From a virus, in IMG/VR virus record IMGVR_UViG_3300031658_000057, positions 1-32,277 of that record: DNA of 32,277 bases; one strand, 5' to 3'. Below are positions 1 to 6,894 of the stretch, one piece after another. A program made the translations under genes and the position numbers. Each line of letters begins with the position of its first letter. Positions within the stretch are counted from its first letter, which is position 1. The notes beneath the pieces were generated by a model. It was given only the letters and a program-made list of their open reading frames with translations, was not told the origin of the DNA and ran no database searches.

Positions 1-1035
1 TTCGGACTTACTGCTTCAATAGATAGTATATCAGTAAAAGAATATACAGTAAACAACCTAGCAAGAGTAAACTATACAGGTAGCACTTCAAGTTTATTAG
101 CAGAACCACAATCAACTAATCTTATTACCTATCCTGTATCATTTGACAATGCATATTGGACTAAATCAGGTGCTACGGTTACAGGAGGATTTACCTCTCC
201 AAGTGCAGACTATACAACGAGTGCTTATAAGTTGGTGGCTGATACATCAAACGCAAATATAATATCAAGACCGCAACTAATATCTAACACAGCTAATACT
301 AATTCAATTTACTTAAAAAGAGTTTTAGGAACAGGTACTGTATCTATATTTAATGCAGCAGGAAACGAAACACTTGTTACCTTAACAAACGAATGGCAAA
401 GGTTCAGTACATCTATTTCTGTAAACCCTGCAAACGCTTATCACGGAGTAAGAGTTTATGATTTAGGAGATGAAGTTATGGTATTTGGAGCTCAAACAGA
501 ACAACTATCATATCCAACTTCTTTAATATACAACGGTGTAGAGGGAAGTACAGTAACACGTAACAAAGACCAATACACAAAGACAGGTATTAGTGATAAG
601 ATAAATAGTGAGGAGGGGGTTTTGTTTGTTGAGATTGCTAATTTATTATCAAGTGGAGGAGATGGTTATTTAAGTTTATCTGATGGAACTCCTAGTAATA
701 GGGTAACCATTAGATTTACAGCCACTACAAATAATTTAGCTTGTCAGTATGTTATAAGTAATATAAACCAAACATCAATGGATAATGTTCTAACAGATAG
801 GACTGTATTCAATAAGATAGCTTTTAGATATTCTTTAAATAATTTTAGTGTTTGGGTAAATGGTATTGAGTTATCAACAGACACAAGTGGTTCAGTATTA
901 CCCAATGACACACTTGTAAAATTGTCATTTGATAATGGAGTTGCAGGAAATTCACCTTTTTATGGCAAAGTAAAACAACTACAAGTATTTAAAACTGCAC
1001 TTTCAGATTCAGAACTAATTGCATTAACATCATAA
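1..1035 (+). CDS. Phage fibre / receptor-binding-like protein, C-terminal part (5' end outside window)
   Basis: The frame is open from base 1, so the first 344 visible residues are the C-terminal part of a longer protein; the GTG at 232 is internal. It starts at the end of a carbohydrate-binding-like module (IDSISVKEYT), continues with EPQSTNLITYPVSF and a TSLIYNGVEGSTVTRNKDQ segment, and ends in a LamG/concanavalin-like fold (VNGIELS, then FYGKVKQLQVFKTALSD near the end). The same order of motifs occurs in the complete gene at 29881-31953, so the two are paralogues. Such modules usually form virion fibres or adhesins that bind surface glycans; that role is inferred. It may be the missing end of the gene that starts at 31953, if the genome is circular. 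The next gene starts 10 nt downstream. Confidence 0.75.
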   Translation, partial: FGLTASIDSISVKEYTVNNLARVNYTGSTSSLLAEPQSTNLITYPVSFDNAYWTKSGATVTGGFTSPSADYTTSAYKLVADTSNANIISRPQLISNTANTNSIYLKRVLGTGTVSIFNAAGNETLVTLTNEWQRFSTSISVNPANAYHGVRVYDLGDEVMVFGAQTEQLSYPTSLIYNGVEGSTVTRNKDQYTKTGISDKINSEEGVLFVEIANLLSSGGDGYLSLSDGTPSNRVTIRFTATTNNLACQYVISNINQTSMDNVLTDRTVFNKIAFRYSLNNFSVWVNGIELSTDTSGSVLPNDTLVKLSFDNGVAGNSPFYGKVKQLQVFKTALSDSELIALTS

Positions 1036-1045
1036 ATAAAAAGAA

Positions 1046-1405
1046 ATGAATATAAATAAATTACAATACGACACAAAAGCAGAAGGAGATGCTGACTTAC
1101 TTGCTAAAGGTACTTATGAAGTAATAACTGAAGAAGGTGTTACTCAAGATGTGTACAAAAATGGCACTCAAGCTATAGTCTACATAGGACAAATAGTAGA
1201 GATACCAGCAACTTATGATAAAGATGGTAACGAGCTTACTCCACCTGTTTACTTTGATGGAGTATTCTACGACTTAATGACTACAGAAGAAATTGACTTT
1301 GGAACTAATGAAATATTCCCTACAGATTGTGTACATTCGTTCTTAGGATATGCAAAAAATGCTGAAGGTACTGACATAGACCCTGATGAATTAATAATAG
1401 AATAA
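1046..1405 (+). CDS. Small acidic virion-associated protein of unknown function
   Basis: A 119-residue acidic protein with no membrane segment or signal peptide. It lies between a fibre gene and the portal gene, 10 nt after the first and 2 nt before the second, so it is almost certainly co-transcribed with structural genes. The sequence has a central VEIPATYDKDGNELTPPVYFDGVFYDL stretch split by proline-rich turns, suggesting a small beta-rich domain. I do not recognise a family. A fibre-associated accessory or chaperone is possible from position only. Confidence 0.7.
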   Translation: MNINKLQYDTKAEGDADLLAKGTYEVITEEGVTQDVYKNGTQAIVYIGQIVEIPATYDKDGNELTPPVYFDGVFYDLMTTEEIDFGTNEIFPTDCVHSFLGYAKNAEGTDIDPDELIIE

Positions 1406-1407
1406 AA

Positions 1408-3432
1408 ATGGAAAATATACTAAGTGTAGATTTATCAAGTGTTACATCTCCAATAGTCAAAGAGATAAGGGGTACAGATTGGATAGAATATGGAACTGAG
1501 GAATGGGCTAATTTATATCCACAATTCCTTATTGACTTATATTACAATTCTAGTACTCACGCAGCTATAATAAATGGTACTGCTGAAATGATAGCAGGGG
1601 AAGATATAGTTATTGATGAAGAAGGAGAAGATGAAAATTTAGATAGGTATATAAAATTAAAGAATTTCTTTTATCACGTTAACGGAAAAGAAACTTTACA
1701 CGAAGTAATAAAAAAAGTAAGTTTAGATTTTAAACTTCAAGGTGCTTTTGCCTTACACCTGATTTGGAATAAGGCTAAGACAGAAATCGTAGAACTGTAT
1801 CACATCCCTGTAGAAAGAGTTAGGGCAGGAATCCCAAATGCTATGGGTGTAGTTGATTGTTACTATGTTTCTGCTGATTGGAGTGATACAAGAGAGAACA
1901 GACCTACACCTATACAAGCATTTAATGTAAATGATAGAACAGGTGCTAGTCAATTGCTTTATAGTGGCTTATATAGCCCTAATATGGATGTATATCATAC
2001 CCCTGACTACATAGCAGCAAATAATTGGGCTATGGTAGACCAAAAAGTTTCTGAATTTCATCTCAACAATATCTCTAATGGCTTCAGTTCTTCTTTTATG
2101 GTCAATTTCGCAAATGGAGTTCCTACGCAGGAAGAAAGAATTTCTTTAGAAAGAAGTTTAGCTAATAAATTTCAAGGAAGTTCTAATGCAGGTAAAGTAA
2201 TTTTGACTTTTTCTGATGATAAGACTAGAACACCTGAAATATTTCCTATATCAGTAAGTAATGCCGACAAACAGTACCTTGCTTTGCAAGAACTACTAGT
2301 TCAAAACATACTCACCGGACATAGAGTAACTAGCCCTATGCTTTTAGGAATTAAATCAGATACAGGATTAGGTTCAAATGTTGATGAACTTAACGCAGCT
2401 TTTGAAGTGTATCTTAACACCGTTGTAAAACCTTTCCAAACTCATATTATAAAAGTTTTAGCTAAGATATTTAAGATTAACAATATGGATATGTCTATTT
2501 CTTTTGTTCAAGCTAAACCTATTACTACAAGTTTTACTATTGATGATATGAGGGCAGTAATGACACAAGCAGAAATAAGAGAGGAACTAGGATTACCTGC
2601 ATTAGAAGAAGATGAAATAGTAGATGAGGAAGAGTTTAATAAAGCAGGAATGATAGATGGTAAACCTGTATATAATACTAAAGAGGAAGCTATAGCTAAT
2701 GCTGAAAGACTTGGGTGTAGTGGTTACCACGAACACGAGTACGAGGGTAAAACTGTCTATATGGCTTGTGAATCTCACGATGAATTAATAAATTTTGGTA
2801 AAACAGAATTAACTAAATGGATAGAAGAAGTAGGGGAAGATATACCTGAAGATTGGAATTTAGTAGAAGAAGAAATAGTAGATGGAGAGCATTTAGATTT
2901 TAATTTTGAAGCAGAGTTAAATAATATAGCTAAAGAAAAATTAGAATTAGCAGAAACACCTAAAGATACACCTAATAAAAGAAGTAGTCAAGATGGGGTA
3001 AATCGTTCATTTAATGATTTTTATAAAGTTAGGTATGTATATGCTACTGATAATTTTTTAACTAATAAATCAGGAACAAGCAGAGAGTTTTGTGAGTTGA
3101 TGGTAGCAGCTAAAAAATTATTTAGGAAAGAAGATTTAGTATTGAAAAAAGGAAATATAGGTGTAGATAGTAATATTGTTAACCCTGGATTTGGACACGA
3201 TAATAAACCTTACAATATATTTTTATACAAAGGAGGGCCTCAATGCCGACATTTTTTCTTACGCAAGATTTTCAAAACTTCTTTAAGGAATGCAAAAAGT
3301 AAAATTAGTGATAGTCAATTAATAGGTTATACTAAAGCTAAGTCAGAAGGATTTACTGCTGAAAGAAATGATAAATTGGTAGCAATAGCACCACAAAGAA
3401 TGAAAAATAACGGATATTATAACCCTAAATAA
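1408..3432 (+). CDS. Portal protein with long C-terminal extension
   Basis: 674 residues; portals of this class are usually about 400-500. Residues 1-380 look like a phage portal: WANLYPQFLIDLYYNSSTHAAIINGTAEMI near the N terminus, HIPVERVRAG (132-141), and the conserved block LLVQNILTGHRVTSPMLLGI (296-315) with SNVDELNAAFEVYLNTVV after it. The portal is the ring at the capsid vertex through which DNA enters and leaves. The tail of the protein is unusual: an acidic linker, a Cys/His motif (GCSGYHEH 436-443 and YMACESH 451-457), and a terminal domain (about 535-665) with SREFCELMVAAKKL and YNIFLYKGGPQCRHFFLRKI. I cannot assign the extension; it may be a fused head-morphogenesis domain. The reading frame is unbroken. 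The ATG is 2 nt after the preceding stop. Confidence 0.85.
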   Translation: MENILSVDLSSVTSPIVKEIRGTDWIEYGTEEWANLYPQFLIDLYYNSSTHAAIINGTAEMIAGEDIVIDEEGEDENLDRYIKLKNFFYHVNGKETLHEVIKKVSLDFKLQGAFALHLIWNKAKTEIVELYHIPVERVRAGIPNAMGVVDCYYVSADWSDTRENRPTPIQAFNVNDRTGASQLLYSGLYSPNMDVYHTPDYIAANNWAMVDQKVSEFHLNNISNGFSSSFMVNFANGVPTQEERISLERSLANKFQGSSNAGKVILTFSDDKTRTPEIFPISVSNADKQYLALQELLVQNILTGHRVTSPMLLGIKSDTGLGSNVDELNAAFEVYLNTVVKPFQTHIIKVLAKIFKINNMDMSISFVQAKPITTSFTIDDMRAVMTQAEIREELGLPALEEDEIVDEEEFNKAGMIDGKPVYNTKEEAIANAERLGCSGYHEHEYEGKTVYMACESHDELINFGKTELTKWIEEVGEDIPEDWNLVEEEIVDGEHLDFNFEAELNNIAKEKLELAETPKDTPNKRSSQDGVNRSFNDFYKVRYVYATDNFLTNKSGTSREFCELMVAAKKLFRKEDLVLKKGNIGVDSNIVNPGFGHDNKPYNIFLYKGGPQCRHFFLRKIFKTSLRNAKSKISDSQLIGYTKAKSEGFTAERNDKLVAIAPQRMKNNGYYNPK

Positions 3433-3434
3433 TT

Positions 3435-4010
3435 ATGGCATACGTACTATTTATAAGTGAAGATAAGCTAAAAGATTCAACTGCTATCAATATGAACGTA
3501 GATGTCGCTTTTTTACTCCCTTATGTGAAAATTTCGCAGGAGAAGTATATTAAAACTAAGCTAGGCACAAATCTGTATGTAGCTATACAAGGAATGATTA
3601 GTGGAGGTACTATTGGTATACCTGCTAATGCTAACTACAAGACACTATTAGATGATTACATAGCAGATGTCTTGGTTCACTACGCTTTTTATGAGGTTTT
3701 ACCTTTTCTTCGTTATAAGGTACAGAATAACAATGTGGTTTCTAAAACTGCTGATAATTCTACACCCTTAACAAGAGCAGAAGCACAGGATTTAAGGTCT
3801 GAGATTAGTAATACTGCACAATTTTATACCGAAAGACTTGTAGATTATTTATGTAATAACACAAGTTTATTTCCTGAATTTTCAACAAATTCTGGCGCAG
3901 ATGTAAATCCTGATTCCAATGCCTACTATCAGGGTATGAACTTAGAAAGACAAATTATAGATGATACAAAAATAACAATAAGAGATTTTTTAGATACTAC
4001 ATACTATTAA
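3435..4010 (+). CDS. Probable head-tail connector/adaptor protein
   Basis: A 191-residue protein starting 2 nt after the portal stop. It has the pattern of small, mostly helical head-completion proteins of Bacteroidetes phages: FISEDKLKDSTAINMNVDVA at the start, a KISQEKYIKTKLGTNLY segment, then DDYIADVLVHYAFYEVLPFL and a C-terminal helix ending DFLDTTYY. Head-tail adaptors usually follow the portal, which fits. The functional call combines position and general appearance; no catalytic motif is visible. Its stop overlaps the ATG of a small basic frame (TAATG). Confidence 0.6.
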   Translation: MAYVLFISEDKLKDSTAINMNVDVAFLLPYVKISQEKYIKTKLGTNLYVAIQGMISGGTIGIPANANYKTLLDDYIADVLVHYAFYEVLPFLRYKVQNNNVVSKTADNSTPLTRAEAQDLRSEISNTAQFYTERLVDYLCNNTSLFPEFSTNSGADVNPDSNAYYQGMNLERQIIDDTKITIRDFLDTTYY

Positions 4011-4153
4011 TGAAGAAACGTTATAAAGTAAAAGAAGTTAATAAAACGAAATTAAAATCATATTTGAAAAATGCCGATACAAAAAACAATACAGGACAGT
4101 CTAGAAGTAGCAGCAGTAAACGGAACAGTCCTAAGTGTAACAACATTCACTAA
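4010..4153 (+). CDS. Small basic protein overlapping the holin-like gene (uncertain)
   Basis: A 47-codon frame starting in the TAATG overlap with the preceding gene. It encodes a very basic peptide (MKKRYKVKEVNKTKLKSYL at the start, a serine-rich RSSSSKRN segment later). Its last 83 nt overlap the 58-residue membrane protein at 4071 in another frame. The TAATG junction is typical of real genes in this genome, which favours translation. The overlap and short length argue for caution. Function unknown; translation through it would couple to the membrane protein downstream. Confidence 0.45.
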   Translation: MKKRYKVKEVNKTKLKSYLKNADTKNNTGQSRSSSSKRNSPKCNNIH

Positions 4154-4247
4154 TTTAGAAATAGCTTTAAAGGTTATCTTATTAGTGGTTTCTATCGCTT
4201 ATACAATAGATAAGTGGTATAGTCAAAAAAAAAGAAACAAAAAATAA
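4071..4247 (+). CDS. Small single-span membrane protein, holin-like
   Basis: 58 residues: a soluble N terminus (MPIQKTIQDSLEVAAVNGTV), one hydrophobic helix at about residues 30-46 (EIALKVILLVVSIAYTI), and a strongly basic C-terminal tail (QKKRNKK). Size, a single span, a charged tail and a place 5 nt before the endolysin fit a holin or holin-like lysis protein that permeabilises the inner membrane. It lacks sequence-level proof; holins are diverse. It overlaps the basic frame at 4010-4153 for 83 nt. A second small membrane protein at 4634 is an alternative holin. Confidence 0.6.
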   Translation: MPIQKTIQDSLEVAAVNGTVLSVTTFTNLEIALKVILLVVSIAYTIDKWYSQKKRNKK

Positions 4248-4252
4248 CAATT

Positions 4253-4618
4253 TTGAATCATTTTAAAATATCTGAATTTGATAGTCCTGATTTAGAAGGT
4301 AGTGGTCAAAAAATGGATAAAGTTTTTCTTCATTTAATAGATAAAGCAAGAGAACGAGCAGGTGTACCTTTTAAAATTACAAGTGGTTTTAGAACAGAAG
4401 AATGGAATCTAAAGGTTGGGGGTAAAAAAAATAGTTCTAGTCATTTAAAAGGTTTAGCAGTCGATATATATTTACCAAAAAGTTCAAGGGTAAGATTCTT
4501 AATTATTAATGCACTTATAGAAGTTGGTTTTAATAGGTTGGGAATAGATTTTAAAAGAGCATTTATCCACGTAGATATGGATAGAACAAAAGATGGAAAT
4601 GTAATATGGAGTTATTAA
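4253..4618 (+). CDS. Endolysin, M15-type zinc peptidase (D-Ala-D-Ala carboxypeptidase-like)
   Basis: 121 residues, close to the usual size of the small Peptidase_M15_3 class. The zinc site is visible: SHLKGLAVD supplies His64 and Asp71 (SxHxxGxAxD pattern), and His106 comes from FIHVDMD. ITSGFRT (42-48) is the usual substrate-side motif. These enzymes cut the peptide part of peptidoglycan, so this is the lysis enzyme acting in the periplasm. No signal peptide is present, so export would need a holin; small membrane proteins lie on both sides. The start is TTG, chosen because NHFKISEFDSPD is the family's conserved N terminus and no in-frame ATG precedes it. Confidence 0.88.
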   Translation: MNHFKISEFDSPDLEGSGQKMDKVFLHLIDKARERAGVPFKITSGFRTEEWNLKVGGKKNSSSHLKGLAVDIYLPKSSRVRFLIINALIEVGFNRLGIDFKRAFIHVDMDRTKDGNVIWSY

Positions 4619-4633
4619 TTAAATAAATAAAAA

Positions 4634-4825
4634 ATGGATTTTATAAAAACATTAATTTTAAATAAGATGTGCAAAAGTAGAAAATTTTGGTACACAGTTA
4701 TCGGTGTTCTAACTACACTTTTAAGTGATAGTTTTGGGCTTAATCCTGAAGAAGTAAACAATATGCTGATGAGTTTAGCAGCTTTAGTTTTAGGTCAGGG
4801 AATAGCTGATAGTGGAAAAAAATAA
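4634..4825 (+). CDS. Small two-span membrane protein, possible second holin
   Basis: 63 residues with two hydrophobic stretches, about 18-33 (KFWYTVIGVLTTLLSD) and 43-58 (NMLMSLAALVLGQGIA), and basic ends. It follows the endolysin by 15 nt and overlaps the next gene by 14 nt. Two spans with a short connecting loop fit small holins or antiholins. With the 58-residue single-span protein at 4071 it brackets the endolysin, so one may be the pore and the other a regulator; which is which cannot be read from sequence. Confidence 0.6.
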   Translation: MDFIKTLILNKMCKSRKFWYTVIGVLTTLLSDSFGLNPEEVNNMLMSLAALVLGQGIADSGKK

Positions 4826-5534
4826 CAGATACAGATTAAAACCACACGAGATACAAGTCATTCAAAAACTGCGAGAGCAAAAAATAAATAATATATTAGT
4901 AATAGGAGATTTGCACGAACCTTTTTGTCTTGATAAGTATCTTGATTGGTGTATAGAACAGTATGAAACCTATAATTGTACAGAAATAGTCTTTATAGGC
5001 GATGTAGTGGACAATCACTACAGCAGCTACCACGAAACCTCTGTTGATGGTTTGGGTGGCTTAGAGGAGCTTGAAATGGCTATTAAACGTATATCACGTT
5101 GGTATAAGGCTTTTCCAAAAGCTACAGTCATAATTGGAAATCACGACAGACTTATTATGAGAAAGGCACAAACAAGTGCAATCCCATCAAAGTGGATAAA
5201 GTCTTATAAAGAAGTATTAGAAGTTCCTGATTGGAATTTTGTAGAACGATATGAAAAAGATGGTGTTCAATTTTTACACGGAGAAGGTGGTACTGCATCT
5301 ACAAAATGCAGGGCAGATATGATGAATACTGTTCAAGGTCATTTACATACCCAATGCTACACCCAGCACTATGTTGGTAAAAAATTCAGAATCTTTGGAA
5401 CACAAGTTGGTTGTGGTATAAACCACGAAAGCTATGCTATGGCTTACGCGAAGTATGGAAAAAAACCTGCGATAGGTTGTGCAGTAATCTTAAACAACGG
5501 AACAATTCCTATTAACTTATTAATGGATTTGTAA
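4812..5534 (+). CDS. Calcineurin-like metallophosphoesterase
   Basis: 240 residues with all metal-binding motifs of the calcineurin-like phosphoesterase fold: GDLH (32-35), GDVVDNH (63-69), GNHD (109-112), a His in FLHGEG (156) and GHLH (176-179). A dinuclear metal centre would hydrolyse a phosphodiester or phosphomonoester; the substrate cannot be deduced. The gene starts at GTG inside the end of the preceding membrane-protein gene (14-nt overlap), so it is translationally linked to the lysis cassette. Possible jobs include nucleic-acid processing, nucleotide turnover or breakdown of a host signalling nucleotide. It is the last gene of its block: a terminator-like hairpin follows. Confidence 0.85.
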   Translation: MEKNNRYRLKPHEIQVIQKLREQKINNILVIGDLHEPFCLDKYLDWCIEQYETYNCTEIVFIGDVVDNHYSSYHETSVDGLGGLEELEMAIKRISRWYKAFPKATVIIGNHDRLIMRKAQTSAIPSKWIKSYKEVLEVPDWNFVERYEKDGVQFLHGEGGTASTKCRADMMNTVQGHLHTQCYTQHYVGKKFRIFGTQVGCGINHESYAMAYAKYGKKPAIGCAVILNNGTIPINLLMDL

Positions 5535-5537
5535 CCT

Positions 5538-5564
5538 AGTAAAACCCTTTTATTTACTTTTTTT
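5538..5564 (+). terminator. Weak AT-rich intrinsic terminator
   Basis: AGTAAA (5538-5543) pairs with TTTACT (5553-5558) around a 9-nt loop, followed directly by seven T. The 6-bp stem is AT-rich, so strength is doubtful. It sits just after the last gene of the portal/lysis block and before the early promoter, where a terminator is expected. Confidence 0.4.
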
Positions 5565-5594
5565 GTTAATTATTATGTTAATATAGTTGTTAAT
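5564..5594. repeat. Three phased TGTTAAT direct repeats, candidate operator
   Basis: TGTTAAT occurs at 5564-5570, 5576-5582 and 5588-5594, an exact 12-nt period. The third copy overlaps the -33 element of the putative early promoter. This arrangement would suit a regulator binding beside or over the promoter. The hexamer GTTAAT also heads each unit of the repeats inside the replication gene (8626-8685). In AT-rich DNA the word alone is not rare; the regular spacing is the evidence. Confidence 0.45.
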
Positions 5595-5616
5595 TCAATT
5601 ATTTTATGTATATTTA
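5587..5616 (+). promoter_or_regulatory. Early promoter of Bacteroidetes type
   Basis: TTG at 5587-5589 and TATATTTA at 5609-5616 are separated by 19 nt, matching the known Bacteroidetes primary promoter (TTTG, 19-21 nt, TAnnTTTG) except for the last base. Transcription would start a few bases downstream, giving a leader of roughly 20 nt before the ATG at 5640. It heads the early operon and would use the host sigma factor. Confidence 0.6.
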
Positions 5617-5639
5617 CACTATAATTAAAAACAAAAACT

Positions 5640-5795
5640 ATGAAAACAAAAACACAAATAATCACAGGTCTTAACTCAATAGTAGGATTTGAAAAAGCTG
5701 AATTTTATGTTACTGATAATGGAGATTTAACAATGAGCCTAGATGGAATGTTTGTAGACCACAAATGGAACAAAGGAACATTTATCAATAAATAA
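5640..5795 (+). CDS. Small early protein of unknown function
   Basis: A 51-codon frame (starts MKTKTQIITGLNSIVG, ends KWNKGTFINK) beginning about 24 nt after the early promoter's -7 element. The predicted fold is a short beta-rich peptide with no membrane segment. Support comes from its promoter, a good A-rich leader, and a hairpin just after the stop. It is the first gene of the early operon, where small host-takeover proteins are often found; that role is speculation. No family recognised. Confidence 0.6.
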   Translation: MKTKTQIITGLNSIVGFEKAEFYVTDNGDLTMSLDGMFVDHKWNKGTFINK

Positions 5796-5801
5796 TAATT
5801 A

Positions 5802-5819
5802 GGGGGTGTAAAAACCCCC
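5802..5819 (+). terminator. GC hairpin after first early gene (partial terminator or processing site)
   Basis: GGGGG (5802-5806) and CCCCC (5815-5819) flank an 8-nt loop TGTAAAAA, the most GC-rich structure in the area. No T tract follows, so it is not a standard terminator. It may attenuate read-through, protect the 3' end of the first early mRNA, or mark a processing site. Confidence 0.45.
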
Positions 5820-5821
5820 AC

Positions 5822-5844
5822 TAAAAACAAAAACTATGAAAACA
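5822..5844 (+). repeat. Duplicated translation-start region (copy of 5626-5648)
   Basis: The 23 nt from 5822 to 5844, spanning the leader AAAAACAAAAACT, the ATG and the first codons (MKT), are identical to 5626-5648, at the preceding gene. The repeat covers exactly the ribosome-binding and start region. An A-rich leader without Shine-Dalgarno fits Bacteroidetes translation initiation. Confidence 0.7.
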
Positions 5845-6060
5845 CAATATATTTTAAAGCATAAATTAACTAATAAAGAACAGATTATGAATGCTGAAGA
5901 AAAAGAAAAATTTTATCAATATCAAAATAAATATGATTATATAGAATCAGAATTATTAGAAATTGAAACAGAAAAAAATTGGAAAGAAGAAATAGGTCTA
6001 GCACTAATAGGTATAGCAATAGTAATATTAGGAACTAAAATTATTGTAGAATGGCTATAA
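5836..6060 (+). CDS. Small membrane-anchored early protein
   Basis: 74 residues: a charged, probably helical N-terminal part (residues 15-52, rich in Glu and Lys) and one C-terminal hydrophobic helix at about 53-71 (IGLALIGIAIVILGTKIIV), a tail-anchored arrangement with the bulk in the cytoplasm. It has the duplicated leader described for 5822-5844. Its end overlaps the next gene by 10 nt. Function unknown; an early membrane-targeted protein could act on a host envelope process or in superinfection exclusion, but nothing proves it. Confidence 0.65.
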   Translation: MKTQYILKHKLTNKEQIMNAEEKEKFYQYQNKYDYIESELLEIETEKNWKEEIGLALIGIAIVILGTKIIVEWL

Positions 6061-6407
6061 ATAGATTATTCACACCAACTAGACCTACTCCTAAAAGATT
6101 AGTAGCGATTATAAAAGAGCATCAACAAGAATTACAAAAGTTATATGATAAATGTGATAATAAAATAGTTGAAGCTAAATTATATTATTTAAAAGGCACA
6201 GAAAGTTTTACTAAATATGATACCATTTTAAAAATGCACTCAGTAGATGAAAGAGGTGGTTATGAAAGTGCAGTAGTAGTTGGTACTGAATTGCAAAGGT
6301 GTATGGATAAAACTTTTGCTAATATAACAGGTATTTACTCTTACAATTTAACGGAAGATATGTTAAAACAATATGAAGCTAATAACAAAAACTTAATAAT
6401 ACTATGA
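6051..6407 (+). CDS. Hypothetical early protein
   Basis: 118 residues. The N terminus is basic and proline-rich (LFTPTRPTPKRL), followed by a helical segment with IIKEHQQELQKLYDKCDNKIVEAK and a mixed C-terminal part. No catalytic motif, membrane span or signal peptide. It begins inside the end of the preceding gene and its last 4 nt overlap the next start (ATGA-type junction), so it is part of one translationally coupled early operon. No family recognised. Confidence 0.65.
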   Translation: MAINRLFTPTRPTPKRLVAIIKEHQQELQKLYDKCDNKIVEAKLYYLKGTESFTKYDTILKMHSVDERGGYESAVVVGTELQRCMDKTFANITGIYSYNLTEDMLKQYEANNKNLIIL

Positions 6408-6700
6408 AAATGACAATAACATTAAACTATTTTAGAAATTGGTTTAGAAAAAATAAACCCAATTATTATTCTTATTCAGGATTAGAATCTTTATATGATT
6501 ATTTAACAGAAATAGAATTAGGTGGAAAAGAAGAAGAATTTGACCCTGTGGTAATATGGTCTGATTTTACTGAATATGAAAATATTGAAGAATTTTGGAC
6601 AGAACGTGATGAAGATGATTATCCTGATATTGAATCAATTAAAGAAAAAACTTTATTAATTGAGGTGGGTAATAAAGGATTTATAATAAAACAATTTTAA
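6404..6700 (+). CDS. Conserved-type acidic phage protein of unknown function
   Basis: 98 residues, strongly acidic. YSYSGLESLYDYLTEIE (22-38) followed by FDPVVIWSDFTEYENIEEF is a pattern I associate with a widespread family of small uncharacterised phage and prophage proteins. No activity is established that I can name. The start overlaps the preceding stop by 4 nt and the next gene begins 2 nt after its end. High acidity could mean DNA mimicry, but many small phage proteins are acidic. Confidence 0.65.
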   Translation: MKMTITLNYFRNWFRKNKPNYYSYSGLESLYDYLTEIELGGKEEEFDPVVIWSDFTEYENIEEFWTERDEDDYPDIESIKEKTLLIEVGNKGFIIKQF

Positions 6701-6702
6701 TT

Positions 6703-6894
6703 ATGATAAACAAAAGCTTACACGAAATAAATACGTTTCAATGTGTAGACAATGAACTGTATTTAAGAGGGAAGGATGAAATGGGAAATGATTTTACAAT
6801 AGTGTTTGATGCTTTTAATTTTTTAGAATGGATAGATAAAGAGCAAATACAATACATAAAAAAACAAACAATTAAATATATTAAAACAAAATGA
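6703..6894 (+). CDS. Hypothetical small early protein
   Basis: 63 residues: a beta-rich first half (FQCVDNELYLRGKDEMGNDF) and a helical, lysine-rich C terminus (EQIQYIKKQTIKYIKTK). It starts 2 nt after the preceding stop and shares 4 nt with the next start. No family recognised and no catalytic residues apparent. Confidence 0.6.
   Translation: MINKSLHEINTFQCVDNELYLRGKDEMGNDFTIVFDAFNFLEWIDKEQIQYIKKQTIKYIKTK

Noticed and set aside
1753-1953. Minus-strand open frames opposite the portal and other genes (also 7473-7712, 12305-12580, 13291-13632, 15173-15361, 15767-16063, 16598-16894, 17695-17967, 21551-21739, 26375-26563, 26872-27132, 28173-28373)
   Set aside because: All lie opposite well-supported + strand genes, have odd composition (Ser, Ile, Phe-rich) and no family resemblance; they are antisense shadows.
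4560-4570. TTATCCACG as a DnaA box
   Set aside because: A single imperfect match inside the endolysin gene, with no cluster around it.
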